From Mycobacterium rhizamassiliense (GTDB taxonomy: Bacteria; Actinomycetota; Actinomycetes; Mycobacteriales; Mycobacteriaceae): a stretch of 64,000 bases of DNA. Of the stretch, positions 16,700 through 25,059 are shown in pieces. The notes under the pieces were generated by a model that searched no databases, was not told the origin of the DNA, and saw only the letters and a list, made by a program, of their open reading frames with translations. Each line of letters opens with the position of its first letter. Positions within the stretch are counted from its first letter, which is position 1. The stretch covers positions 2,528,315 through 2,592,314 of the forward strand of contig NZ_LT721901.1 of NCBI RefSeq assembly GCF_900157375.1, written 5' to 3'. Both the position numbers and the translations under genes were made by a program.

Positions 16700-17875
16700 G
16701 TGACGACCATCCCTCAACTGCCATTTCGCCAGGCATCGCCACTGGATATCGCGCCCGAATTGCGCACACTGCAGCGAGGCGCCGTTCATCGGGTCCGCAC
16801 TGCCACCGGCGACGATGCCTGGCTAGTCATCGATTACGCGCAGGTGCGACGACTGCTCGCTGACGATCGTCTCGGCAGATCGCATCCCGATCCCGAGAAC
16901 GCCCCTCGCGTCGCCGAATCGGCGTTGTTCGGGAACCCGGTGGGCAACTTCGAAACTGAAGCGTCCGACCATGCGCAGATGCGCGAGTTGCTGCAGCCCC
17001 ACTTCTCGCCCAGGCATCTGCACGCACTAGCGCCGAGGGTAGAAGAACTCACGACCGCGTTGCTGGACGAACTGGCAGAGCAGGGTCCCCCCGCTGATTT
17101 GCACTCGAAATTGGCGGTGCCCCTGCCGGTTCTGGTGATCTGCGAGCTGCTCGGGGTGCCCACTTCCGATCGCGACCAATTCAGGTCTTTGTGCGAGGAC
17201 GCGGGCAGCGTGGAGGATCGCACGCGTTCCGAGAACGGGCTGGCTGCGCTATTTGGCTACAGCCTGCAACTGGTGCAGCACAAGCGCGCCCACCCCGAAG
17301 ACGACGTGATCTCGCGACTCTGCGGCCAGGACGTCGACGACACTGGGGCCACATTGTTGACGTTGGCGTTGATCTTCGCCGGACACGAGACCACGGTGGT
17401 CCAGATCGATCAGGGAGTATTGAGGTTGCTGGCGAACCGCGACCAGTGGCGAACTCTGCAGGACGAGCCTGCGCTGGTTCCCAAAGCCGTCGAAGAACTC
17501 ATGCGCGCTTCGAACTTCAACACCCTGGGAGGTGTCCCTCGCTACGCGCGCACCGACTTTGACTTCGACGGTGTCCCGATTCAGGCCGGGGACCTCGTGC
17601 TACTGGACCTTGGGTCGGCCAACCGCGACCCGGCCGTGTTCGCCGACCCTGAGCGGCTGGACATCGCGCGCGAGCAGACCGGTCACCTCGCTCTTGGACA
17701 CGGTGCACACTATTGCGTAGGGGCCCCCTTAGCGCGTCTCGAGTTGAAGGCGGTTTTCACTCAACTCATTCAACGGTTCCCGTCTATGCATTTGACCTGC
17801 GACCCCGTCGAAGTGCCCCTGCGGCAAGACTCGATTACCGGCGGCCTCGTTGAACTACCGGTGTCGTGGTCGTGA
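16700..17875 (+). CDS. Cytochrome P450 (fourth of six), CYP105/107-like
   Basis: 391 residues from GTG 16700, with GGAGG at 16688-16692. I-helix AGHETT at 227-232, ExxR at E266-R269, heme Cys339 in LGHGAHYCVGAPLARLEL. These are the classic signatures of soluble actinobacterial P450s that tailor secondary metabolites. The LGHG and CVGAPLAR forms of the heme loop are usual. Its 3' end overlaps the end of the converging P450 at 17855 by 21 bases, so the two are close-packed but not co-transcribed. Substrate unknown. Confidence 0.92.
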   Translation: MTTIPQLPFRQASPLDIAPELRTLQRGAVHRVRTATGDDAWLVIDYAQVRRLLADDRLGRSHPDPENAPRVAESALFGNPVGNFETEASDHAQMRELLQPHFSPRHLHALAPRVEELTTALLDELAEQGPPADLHSKLAVPLPVLVICELLGVPTSDRDQFRSLCEDAGSVEDRTRSENGLAALFGYSLQLVQHKRAHPEDDVISRLCGQDVDDTGATLLTLALIFAGHETTVVQIDQGVLRLLANRDQWRTLQDEPALVPKAVEELMRASNFNTLGGVPRYARTDFDFDGVPIQAGDLVLLDLGSANRDPAVFADPERLDIAREQTGHLALGHGAHYCVGAPLARLELKAVFTQLIQRFPSMHLTCDPVEVPLRQDSITGGLVELPVSWS

Positions 17876-19231
17876 CTGCACCGAATTTTCGTCGCAGCCA
17901 AGGCAATCGAGGACATCGACCTGTATGCCATGCGCTGGATGCATCACGGGGAGGCTAGCCATCCGGATCGGACGCTGATCGGGAAGGTGTAATGAGCTGC
18001 GAGACAGCAGCCGCGCGAGCATCACGGTGATCTCTATCTTGGCCAGCTCTGCACCGAGACATCGGTGCGGCCCCGGAATAAACGGCAGATACTCGTCGGT
18101 CCCTCGGATCCGGTAACCGGGTTCGGCCGGATCCCACCGCTGCGGCCGGAACGCCAGGGGTTCGGGCCAGGCTTCGGGCGACCGGTGCGTGATATAAGGA
18201 CTGAATATCAGTGTGCTGCCCTGTTTGACCCGCCTGCCGGCGAATTCGAAGTCTTGGGCAACATGGCGCAGCGACATCCCGGATGGCGAGTACAGCCGCA
18301 AGGTCTCGTGCACCACGCCGTTCAGATACGTCAGTCGCTTCAAATCCGCTGCTTCGGGCCGGCGGTCGCCGAGGACTTCACGAACCTCCGCCGCGGCGCG
18401 ATCCCACACCCCCGGGCCGGTGAGCATTCCGTAGATTGCCCACGCCAGTACCGGATGCGTGGTCTCTTCCGCTTGGATCACGTTCACCACCTGATCGCGA
18501 ATCTCCTTGTCGCTCAGTGGTTCTCCAGAGCCATCGGCTCCATGCACCAGTGTGGCAAGGAAGGTGTTGTCTTCGTCGCCCCCATCCCGGCGCAGTCGAT
18601 CGATCTCCGCGTACACCCGCGCGTCGATCTTGCGCATCCCAGCCATCGCCCGGCGCGACTGCGGCGTGGACAGCCGCCGGTTCCACACCGCGACCTGCGG
18701 CAGGCCGCTTCTGGCGAGATCCAGCGAGTCCTGGATGTGCTCTGAAATGAATGGAGTATCTCTGGCCATCTCCTGACCACATAACGAGTCAATGGTGGCC
18801 CGCCGTAGCGCGGAGCGGAATGCCTGGAAGACCTCGATTCGCTGCCCGGGGCGCCACTGGTCGATGACGACGTCGGCGTTCTCCGCAATGACTGCCAGAT
18901 GGCGCTCGATTTGGCGCCGGTGAAAGAGGGGCTGCAGGATTCGCCTCATACGCCGGTGTGCTGCCCCGTCGCTGACGATCAGCGCCGACTCACCGCTTAC
19001 TGGAATGAACGCTTGGAAAGCCTTACGCCAGCTGAATAATTCGGGATTCGCCAAAATGAACCGGTTGGCTTCCGGACCCAACAGGAAGGTAAAAGGGCCG
19101 ACCACCGTGATCGGTCCACGCCGGCGATACAGAGTCGACATCATTTCGGCGGGAAAAAACGTCAGGGTTCGATTGCGAAACCGCTCGACGGAGCGGGTGG
19201 CAGCAGGAGTGCTAGCAGGAAGTGCGGACAT
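17855..19231 (-). CDS. Cytochrome P450 (fifth of six)
   Basis: 458 residues from ATG 19231, chosen for the GGGAGG ahead of it; the frame extends 22 residues further upstream without obvious purpose. Signatures: I-helix QAEETT at 253-258 (the usual Ala-Gly replaced by Gln-Ala, acid-Thr kept), ExxR E309-R312, heme Cys391 in PFIPGPHRCLGAELAKIE. The first position of the heme loop is F-I-P-G rather than F-G-x-G, as seen in some class E enzymes. It lies downstream of the TetR gene's promoter region but on its own, reading the same way as TetR's own gene at 19339. Confidence 0.9.
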   Translation of the reverse strand: MSALPASTPAATRSVERFRNRTLTFFPAEMMSTLYRRRGPITVVGPFTFLLGPEANRFILANPELFSWRKAFQAFIPVSGESALIVSDGAAHRRMRRILQPLFHRRQIERHLAVIAENADVVIDQWRPGQRIEVFQAFRSALRRATIDSLCGQEMARDTPFISEHIQDSLDLARSGLPQVAVWNRRLSTPQSRRAMAGMRKIDARVYAEIDRLRRDGGDEDNTFLATLVHGADGSGEPLSDKEIRDQVVNVIQAEETTHPVLAWAIYGMLTGPGVWDRAAAEVREVLGDRRPEAADLKRLTYLNGVVHETLRLYSPSGMSLRHVAQDFEFAGRRVKQGSTLIFSPYITHRSPEAWPEPLAFRPQRWDPAEPGYRIRGTDEYLPFIPGPHRCLGAELAKIEITVMLARLLSRSSLHLPDQRPIRMASLPVMHPAHGIQVDVLDCLGCDENSVQSRPRHR

Positions 19232-19338
19232 CCAGCCTCCCTCGGCCGCCTGGCTAAACTCGCGTTTGAGAATAACCGGCGCATTGGTGTCCTGCACCGA
19301 GGAATCCGTTGACGAACTTGGGCGCCGGTGCGGGTGAG

Positions 19339-19950
19339 CTAGCAGAACTCAGTCCGCGCGGTCACACCAATATCGGCCGCTTCGATGAGCCGCCGGGTGA
19401 TGCGCCGTAGCTGGCAACGCAGCGTCTCGTCGTCGATGTCACCCACCAGCGGATGTACTACGCCGTTCGCGATGGCTCCCGACATCATCGCCGCGAGCAC
19501 CCGGCTGTCGTCGCCGGCGTCGCCGACGAGCACTCGGTACAGGCGCTGGATGAATTGCAGGAATGGTTCCTGTTCGCCGAGCAGCCGGACAACGACCGGA
19601 TCGAACTGCAGGGTACTGGCAACACCGCGACGTTCGACGGTCAAATCGATGACGCGGTCCAGCAGCAACTCACGCGCGCGCGGCGGATGATCCTCGGCTT
19701 CGGCGGCTTCCAGCGCTTCCTCGAGACCACCGAGTTCGCGTTCGGTCAGCGCGATGACGATCTGCTCTTTGGTCTTGAACTGGTGATAGACCGCGGCCTT
19801 GGTAACCCCTACCGCATCGGCGATCATCTGCAGCGATGTTCCGCCCACGCCGTGATCCGCGATCAGTTTCATCGCCGCATCCATCACGCGCGTCTGCGCT
19901 GGGCTGCGTTTGATGGAACTGAACCGACGTCCATCCGGCGGGGAAACCAC
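19339..19950 (-). CDS. TetR/AcrR-family transcriptional regulator
   Basis: 203 residues. The N-terminal helix-turn-helix is clear: MDAAMKLIADHGVGGTSLQMIADAVGVTKAAVYHQFKTKEQIV, shown here in shortened form as the block around GVTKAAVYHQF. The C-terminal domain is the ligand-binding half with no assigned effector. It is divergent from the membrane operon at 20057, and two palindromic sites in the intergenic region (19961-19974 and 19986-19999) are its probable operators. It likely represses itself and the membrane operon, and perhaps the P450 downstream at 17855. Confidence 0.92.
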   Translation of the reverse strand: MVSPPDGRRFSSIKRSPAQTRVMDAAMKLIADHGVGGTSLQMIADAVGVTKAAVYHQFKTKEQIVIALTERELGGLEEALEAAEAEDHPPRARELLLDRVIDLTVERRGVASTLQFDPVVVRLLGEQEPFLQFIQRLYRVLVGDAGDDSRVLAAMMSGAIANGVVHPLVGDIDDETLRCQLRRITRRLIEAADIGVTARTEFC

Positions 19951-19960
19951 ACCCAGAGCG

Positions 19961-19999
19961 TAGCCGAACGGCTATTGCGCTTGGGTAGCCGATCGGCTA
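19961..19999. promoter_or_regulatory. Two TetR operator-like palindromes
   Basis: TAGCCGATCGGCTA (19986-19999) is a perfect 14-base palindrome, and TAGCCGAACGGCTA (19961-19974) has the same perfect arms with a central AA. Their centres are 25 bases apart in the divergent region between the TetR gene and the membrane operon, the expected place for an autoregulated operator. Confidence 0.8.
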
Positions 20000-20056
20000 G
20001 CTTCGCTGACGAGCCGAATTTGGCAAGCGGGGGTATGTGCCGGAAGGAGTCAGGCA

Positions 20057-20827
20057 ATGTCCGACGTCGGCGAGAGCACCAAGGATCAGGGGACCGTACG
20101 ACGGGTCGACGGCGAAGTCATTTTGCTGTGGACGTTGCCCGCGGCCCTGCTTATCTGGATCGCCGCGTTCTTGTTGTTCCCCGGCTTCAACCCGCCGATG
20201 TCGCCGTCGATGACGGCCGAGCAGGTGGCCGCGTTCTACCGCGATCCGGCGCACATTCCCCAGATCCGTTCCAGCATGATCGTATTCAACTGGTTCGGCG
20301 TGTGCCTCGTCCCGATCCTGGCCCTGATCGTGCTGCAGATCCGCAGGATGGCACACCGGACGTCCATCTTCTCCTACGCGATGCTGGGTTGTGCCGCCGG
20401 CGGCCCGACGCTCTTTCTCGTCGCCAACGTCTGCTGGCTGCTCGCCGCCTTTCGTCCGGAGCGCAGCCCTGGGCTGACCCAGCTGCTCAACGATCTCGGC
20501 TGGGTTACCTTCACCATCGTCGTCCCATTCCTGATCGGGCAGTGTGTAATCCTCGCCCTCGCAATCTTTTTCGATGACCAGCCGCGGCCGATATTCGGCC
20601 GTTGGGTGGCCTACTTCAACCTGCTCGTCGGTGCCGCGCTGGCGCCGGCCGCATTCGTCGGTGTGAGCTTGACCGGCCCGCTGGCCTGGGACGGCTTCCT
20701 GTCGTTCTGGGTGAAGAACATCGCCATCGCGGTCTGGATCGTCGTGATGGGCGTCGCGTTGGGGCAGGCCGTCTACCGCGAGCGGGCCGAGAACCGCGCG
20801 CGGCCAGACGAATTGGTCACCGCATGA
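20057..20827 (+). CDS. Integral membrane protein, first gene of a four-gene operon
   Basis: 256 residues, with GGAG ahead of ATG 20057. It shows about six hydrophobic segments (for example LLWTLPAALLIWIAAFLLF and WIVVMGVALGQAVY) and a short soluble stretch after the first (MTAEQVAAFYRDP). I do not recognise a catalytic motif. Its stop overlaps the ATG of the next gene (ATGA at 20824-20827). Because it precedes cytochrome-oxidase subunit III- and IV-like genes, it may be a membrane partner in an electron-transfer or detoxification complex, but this is inference from context. Confidence 0.8.
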   Translation: MSDVGESTKDQGTVRRVDGEVILLWTLPAALLIWIAAFLLFPGFNPPMSPSMTAEQVAAFYRDPAHIPQIRSSMIVFNWFGVCLVPILALIVLQIRRMAHRTSIFSYAMLGCAAGGPTLFLVANVCWLLAAFRPERSPGLTQLLNDLGWVTFTIVVPFLIGQCVILALAIFFDDQPRPIFGRWVAYFNLLVGAALAPAAFVGVSLTGPLAWDGFLSFWVKNIAIAVWIVVMGVALGQAVYRERAENRARPDELVTA

Positions 20828-21624
20828 GCGCGGTGATCACACCGTCGACGCCCCCGGGCCCCCTGCATCACCGGATCGCCTGGCACCTGACGCGCGATCC
20901 CAGGCGCGAACTGTGGTTGGCGTGGGGCACGCTGATGGTGTTCTACAGTCTGTTCTTCCCGATGTTCTTCATCGTGGCGCAAGTGCAGCCCCCGCCGGAG
21001 CCCACCTGGGACCTCGCGACGCAGGTGCACTGGTTCGCCGAGCGTCGCCTCGGCATCCCCGTCGGCTTCGGTGTCATCTTCGCCATCAGCGGCATGATCG
21101 CGGTCAACAACGCCCTCATCGCGTATTCGATGCGGCGCATGTCGGTCAGTCGCGCGTTCGCTTACTCGTACCTGCTCATCTACTCGCTGAGCGCGGTTCC
21201 CGGCATGATCCTGCTGAACGTCGCGCTGATCGTCGGCACGCTGCGGCCCGACCGCGACCCCGAAGCGATCGGTTGGCTCTACGACTTCGCCTTCCTGTCG
21301 TTCGACGGAACGATGGGCGTGTTCCTGATCGGCTCGCTGATCTGGATGGTCGCGATCCTGCTCGACAAGAATCGCGTGTTCCCGAAGTGGTTCGGCTATC
21401 TCAACCTGTGCAACGCGCTGACCGAGGTGGTTGTGGCGCCCTGCTGGATCTTCCGCCGCGGCGTGTTCGCATGGGATGGCGAGATCGCCTGGTGGCTGGA
21501 CATGGTGGTGTTCGGCATCTACCAAGTCACGTTCATCGTCATGCTGTTCCAACTGGTCCGCCGCGAAGACTTCGGTACCGGGCCGCTGCCGGCGCTGCCG
21601 CGCAAGAAGGCGGTGGCGCAGTGA
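20824..21624 (+). CDS. Integral membrane protein, second gene of the operon
   Basis: 266 residues from ATG 20824 (overlapping the previous stop). It has several transmembrane helices (LAWGTLMVFYSLFFPMFFIV, FGVIFAISGMIAVNNALI, YSYLLIYSLSAVPGMILL). A conserved-looking LCNALTEVVVAPCWIF element follows, and the C-terminus is basic and cytoplasmic. It shares its general layout with the previous gene (soluble loop after helix 1, GYLNLCNA versus AYFNLLVG, FAWDG versus LAWDG), so the two are probably distant paralogues. The stop overlaps the GTG of the subunit III-like gene. No function assigned. Confidence 0.8.
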   Translation: MSAVITPSTPPGPLHHRIAWHLTRDPRRELWLAWGTLMVFYSLFFPMFFIVAQVQPPPEPTWDLATQVHWFAERRLGIPVGFGVIFAISGMIAVNNALIAYSMRRMSVSRAFAYSYLLIYSLSAVPGMILLNVALIVGTLRPDRDPEAIGWLYDFAFLSFDGTMGVFLIGSLIWMVAILLDKNRVFPKWFGYLNLCNALTEVVVAPCWIFRRGVFAWDGEIAWWLDMVVFGIYQVTFIVMLFQLVRREDFGTGPLPALPRKKAVAQ

Positions 21625-22220
21625 CCGATCTCAAGACGGACCTCGCCGAAAAGAGCAAACCCGCCAGGACCGTGCCGGGTCAGCCCGACATGTGGGCCTT
21701 CGTGTTGTTCGAGACCCTGGTCTTCACAGCGTATTTCGGGTTCTACCTGTTCTCCCGGGGCCGCAATCCAGAGCTTTTCCTGCATGCGCAGGCCCAGCTC
21801 GACCTGCGCATAGGAGTCTGCAACACCTTGATCCTGCTGCTGAGCTCATGGTCGGTGGCGCGGTGTGTTCAGTCGGCACGGGCCGGCGCGTATCGCGCGG
21901 CGCTCCGCGACGTCTTCATCACGGCAGCATTCGCGGCAGTGTTCCTATTTTTCAAGGTGTTTGAATGGGTTCGGTTGGTGCACGCCGGAAACGGCGTGGA
22001 CAGCAACGACTTCTTTATGTACTACTTCTTCCTCACCGGGATTCACTTCGTCCACCTGTTGATCGGCTTCGTCGTCCTCGGCATCATCGTCTATCAACTC
22101 CGGAGCCCGGCGCCCAAATCTCAAAGCTCTCAGGAACTCGTCGAAACCGGCGCAACGTATTGGCACACCGTCGATTTCCTCTGGGTACTCATCTTTGCGC
22201 TGTTGTACGTGGTGAGGTGA
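21621..22220 (+). CDS. Cytochrome c oxidase subunit III/NorE-like protein
   Basis: 199 residues from GTG 21621 (GTGA overlap with the previous stop). It has five or so helices with the heme-copper oxidase subunit III layout: PDMWAFVLFETLVFTAYFGFY, then YYFFLTGIHFVHLLIGFVVLG, and a terminal YWHTVDFLWVLIFALLY. Key features of the family are the E in FFKVFEWVRL and the HxxH-like GIHFVHLLIG. NorE proteins support nitric oxide reductase. No subunit I or NorB gene is in the window, which is unusual. Followed after three bases by the subunit IV-like gene. Confidence 0.85.
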   Translation: MTDLKTDLAEKSKPARTVPGQPDMWAFVLFETLVFTAYFGFYLFSRGRNPELFLHAQAQLDLRIGVCNTLILLLSSWSVARCVQSARAGAYRAALRDVFITAAFAAVFLFFKVFEWVRLVHAGNGVDSNDFFMYYFFLTGIHFVHLLIGFVVLGIIVYQLRSPAPKSQSSQELVETGATYWHTVDFLWVLIFALLYVVR

Positions 22221-22223
22221 GCG

Positions 22224-22505
22224 ATGAAATTCAACAAGAGACTGCTGTTCGTCTGGATGATCCTGGCCGCGCTGACGCTGGGCTATTTGTTCATCGACCA
22301 CTCCGTCGACGGGTCGCTGAGATCCAGCGCGGTGGTGACATCGAGCGTCATCGTGATCGCTCTGGTCAAGGTGCGCATCATCTTTCGGGAATTCATGGAG
22401 GTGCGCGACGCTCCGGTCCTGCTCTGCCGACTCACCGACGCGTGGGTGCTGCTGATCGGCGTCGCCCTGCTCAGCTGTTACTTCGTCGGGCTGCAGGTCC
22501 GGTAG
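22224..22505 (+). CDS. Prokaryotic cytochrome c oxidase subunit IV/NorF-like small membrane protein
   Basis: 93 residues with three predicted helices (LLFVWMILAALTLGYLFI, SAVVTSSVIVIALVKVRIIF, WVLLIGVALLSCYFVGL). The KVRIIFREFMEVRDAP element is characteristic of the small COX4/NorF family that accompanies subunit III-like NorE. It closes the operon begun at 20057 and converges on the P450 at 22525. Confidence 0.8.
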   Translation: MKFNKRLLFVWMILAALTLGYLFIDHSVDGSLRSSAVVTSSVIVIALVKVRIIFREFMEVRDAPVLLCRLTDAWVLLIGVALLSCYFVGLQVR

Positions 22506-22524
22506 CGCTCGCGTCCCGCCGGCG

Positions 22525-23820
22525 CTAGGCCACCGGAGCGATCGCGTCCGCCGTGGTGAACGACAGATGCAGTTCGCTCAGGCCGCGCAGGATGTACGTC
22601 GGCTCGTAGCTGTATCGACGCTCGGCGGTCGGGCCGTGGTGGGCCTCGTTGATCTCGATGTGCGGCATCCGGTCGAGGATGCGCTCGATGGAGACCCGTC
22701 CCTCGACGCGGGCGAGCGGGCCGCCCGGGCAGGAGTGCACGCCGCGCGCGAAGGCCATGTGCTCGCGAACGTTCTTGCGGCGCAAGTCGAATTCGTGCGG
22801 GTTCTCGAATCGGCTCGGGTCGCGGTTGGCAGCACCGGGCAGGATCATCAACACGGTCCCGGCGGGCAGGTCGACGCCACCGATGCTGGTGTCCTTGACG
22901 ACCAGGCGTGAGTCGCTCTTGACCGGGCTCTCCATGCGCAGCGATTCCTCGATGAATCCCGGAATCAGGCTGCGGTCCGCGCGGAGCTCCTCCTGGACGT
23001 CCGGCCGGTCGCCGAGCGCCTGCAGCGCGGCGGACAGCAGCTTGGCCGTCGTCTCCTGTCCGGCGGCGAACAGGAACGTCGCCGAGCGGACCACCTCGAT
23101 CACCGGCGGAGTCGAGCCGTCCGGGTACTTCGCCTCGGCGAGGAAGGTCAGCACGTCGCCGCGCGGTTCGCGCCGCCGTTCCTCGATGTAGTTGCAGAAC
23201 TTGTCGTCGAGCCACTCCAGCGGGTTGACTCCCACCGACTCATGGTCCAGGGCGCCGACTCGCGCCTCGGGACGATCGGCGCCGAGGACGACGCGGAACT
23301 CCTTGTGGTCGTGCTCTGGCACGCCGAGCAGGTCGGCGATCACCAGCGTGGCGAACGGCTTGGAGTATTCGGCGATGAATTCGCACTCGCCGTTGTGCAG
23401 GAACTCGTCGAGCTGGCGGTCGGCGAGCCGCCACATGAACTCTTCGTTCTGCTTCAACCGACTCGGGGTCAGCAGCTTGGCCAGCACCGAGCGGGCCTTG
23501 GTGTGGTCCGGCGGGTCCATCGTGACCATGTGCTCGTTCATCGGGAAGTAGCTGCGGTGCTCGTTGATCAGCGCGCTGATGTCGCCGCCCTCGGGCGTGA
23601 ACGGCAGCGGAGGGAACGGTCCGCCCAGTGCGACGATGTTGGAGAAGGTCTCCGGGTCCTTGTAGATCTCGGTGGCTTCGGCGTATCCGGTGACGGCGAC
23701 GACTCCGTGATGCGGCAACCGCAACACCGGGTTTTGACTGCGCAGGTAGTCAAAGTACGGGTGCGGGTCTGGGATCAAAGACGGATCGGTCAAGAAGTCG
23801 ATCGACTCGTAGTCGGTCAT
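22525..23820 (-). CDS. Cytochrome P450 (sixth of six)
   Basis: 431 residues from ATG 23820, with AGGAG upstream. Signatures: MDPPDHTKARSVLAKLLTP, I-helix AGQETT at 253-258, ExxR at E292-R295, heme Cys364 in FARGVHSCPGGPLARVEG. The heme loop has CPGG where most P450s have CLGA. A relatively long insert follows the B-helix region (residues 62-100). It is divergent from the TetR gene at 24002, and a long palindrome lies between them, so it is probably that regulator's target. It may work with the membrane operon facing it. Confidence 0.92.
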   Translation of the reverse strand: MTDYESIDFLTDPSLIPDPHPYFDYLRSQNPVLRLPHHGVVAVTGYAEATEIYKDPETFSNIVALGGPFPPLPFTPEGGDISALINEHRSYFPMNEHMVTMDPPDHTKARSVLAKLLTPSRLKQNEEFMWRLADRQLDEFLHNGECEFIAEYSKPFATLVIADLLGVPEHDHKEFRVVLGADRPEARVGALDHESVGVNPLEWLDDKFCNYIEERRREPRGDVLTFLAEAKYPDGSTPPVIEVVRSATFLFAAGQETTAKLLSAALQALGDRPDVQEELRADRSLIPGFIEESLRMESPVKSDSRLVVKDTSIGGVDLPAGTVLMILPGAANRDPSRFENPHEFDLRRKNVREHMAFARGVHSCPGGPLARVEGRVSIERILDRMPHIEINEAHHGPTAERRYSYEPTYILRGLSELHLSFTTADAIAPVA

Positions 23821-23902
23821 CGGGTTGCGTCTCCTGGGCTGGTTTTACTTTGTGGATTGTCGGCAGCGCGCATTCCCGCCGCCCCACCTTCGAGATCAGA
23901 AT

Positions 23903-23924
23903 ATGCTGAGCACCTGCTTAGCAT
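23903..23924. promoter_or_regulatory. 22-base TetR operator-like palindrome
   Basis: Arms ATGCTGAGCA (23903-23912) and TGCTTAGCAT (23915-23924) are complementary except at one position, around a central CC. The site lies between the divergently transcribed P450 (start 23820) and TetR gene (start 24002), as expected for an operator controlling both. Confidence 0.8.
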
Positions 23925-24001
23925 GGCGGTAATGTCATGGTCAAGGTCACTAGGCCGTGCCGCGCTACGATCCGTGTGGTCGGAACGGAAATGCCGAGAG
24001 T

Positions 24002-24715
24002 ATGGAGCAAACAATGACTTCGGCCCGCAGAATCGGGGCGCCGGACGCGAAGAATCGCGTCCTGTTGCTCGACGCGGCCGAGCAGCTGATGCTCGAGGAG
24101 GGCTACGCCGCCGTCACGTCGCGCCGCCTCGCGAACAAGGCGGGGCTGAAGCCACAACTGGTGCACTATTACTTCCGCACCATGGAGGAGCTGTTTCTCG
24201 AGGTCTTCCGCCGCCGCGGCGAAGAAGCGATCGAGGTGCACGCGATGCTGATGAAGTCGCCGCAGCCGCTGTGGGCGCTGTGGCGGTTCGGCACCGATCC
24301 CGCCTTCACCCGGATTTCCATGGAATTCATGGCGCTGGCCAACCACCGCAAGGAAATGCGAGCCGAAATCGCTTATTACGCAGAGCGTTTCCGTGAAGAG
24401 GAACGCAAAGCGGTGACGACGGCCCTGCAGCGGTACGGGGTGGCCAGAGAAGAGATGCCGCCGGTGGTGGTCACCGTACTCATGTCCAGCTTGTCGAGGT
24501 TTTTGGTGCTCGAACAGGCGATCGGCATGTCCAGCGGCCACGCTGAAACCGTGCAACTAGTCGAGGACCACCTGCGCCGCCTGGAAGGCGAACCCCAGCC
24601 GATCGAGGGTGCGGAGGAGAGCTGGGTGGTTCACCAGTTACGCAGCGAGCAGAGCGCGCCTTTGGCGCCGCCGTTGGATACGACGACTGCGCCGTCCACC
24701 GCCAACACACAGTGA
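24002..24715 (+). CDS. TetR/AcrR-family transcriptional regulator
   Basis: 237 residues from ATG 24002; ATG 24014 is an alternative. The helix-turn-helix is at about residues 30-60 (EEGYAAVTSRRLANKAGLKPQL and VHYYFRTMEELF). The rest is a helical ligand-binding domain, ending in a low-complexity APPLDTTTAPSTANTQ tail. The tail overlaps the end of the converging exported-protein gene by 85 bases. The palindrome at 23903-23924 is its likely operator, with the P450 at 22525 as target. Confidence 0.9.
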   Translation: MEQTMTSARRIGAPDAKNRVLLLDAAEQLMLEEGYAAVTSRRLANKAGLKPQLVHYYFRTMEELFLEVFRRRGEEAIEVHAMLMKSPQPLWALWRFGTDPAFTRISMEFMALANHRKEMRAEIAYYAERFREEERKAVTTALQRYGVAREEMPPVVVTVLMSSLSRFLVLEQAIGMSSGHAETVQLVEDHLRRLEGEPQPIEGAEESWVVHQLRSEQSAPLAPPLDTTTAPSTANTQ

Positions 24716-25059
24716 ATCCCTGGCGCGCCGGGCTCCGTGCCCGTGCTCGCCACGACCATCGCGTAGTGGTCGGGGTCCGTCATATCCAGGTCGTAGGTCC
24801 AGGATTTACCCGGGCCGAGGTCGACGTCGATGTGCGGGGTGAACGAGTACGGGTTGTGGCTGTAATCGGAGAACTTTGCCGGCTGGTGATCCAGGTAATA
24901 GATGTCGGTGTAGATCGGGTTCTCCGTGGTGACGGCGTACTTGACGTGATGCATGGTCGGGTCGGGGTCGGCATGGGCCAGTGGAGCGCTGACGGCCAAA
25001 CCCGCAGCTACCGTCAGCCCCGCCAGGGGGGTTCCCAATATTCTCTGAACGCCTGTCAT
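24631..25059 (-). CDS. Small exported protein, MmpS-like
   Basis: 142 residues from ATG 25059, which overlaps the TGA of the enoyl-CoA hydratase (ATGA); GGAGG lies upstream inside that gene. A signal peptide with an AHA cleavage site (LAVSAPLAHADPDP) is followed by a beta-rich domain. That domain (VKYAVTTENPIYTDIYYLD, IHCVLAVDGAVVVSNGGAKG, final Cys) resembles the extracytoplasmic part of MmpS proteins, but without the transmembrane anchor. The two Cys could form a disulfide. Export to the cell wall is likely; the function is unknown. Confidence 0.75.
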   Translation of the reverse strand: MTGVQRILGTPLAGLTVAAGLAVSAPLAHADPDPTMHHVKYAVTTENPIYTDIYYLDHQPAKFSDYSHNPYSFTPHIDVDLGPGKSWTYDLDMTDPDHYAMVVASTGTEPGAPGIHCVLAVDGAVVVSNGGAKGALCSLRNW

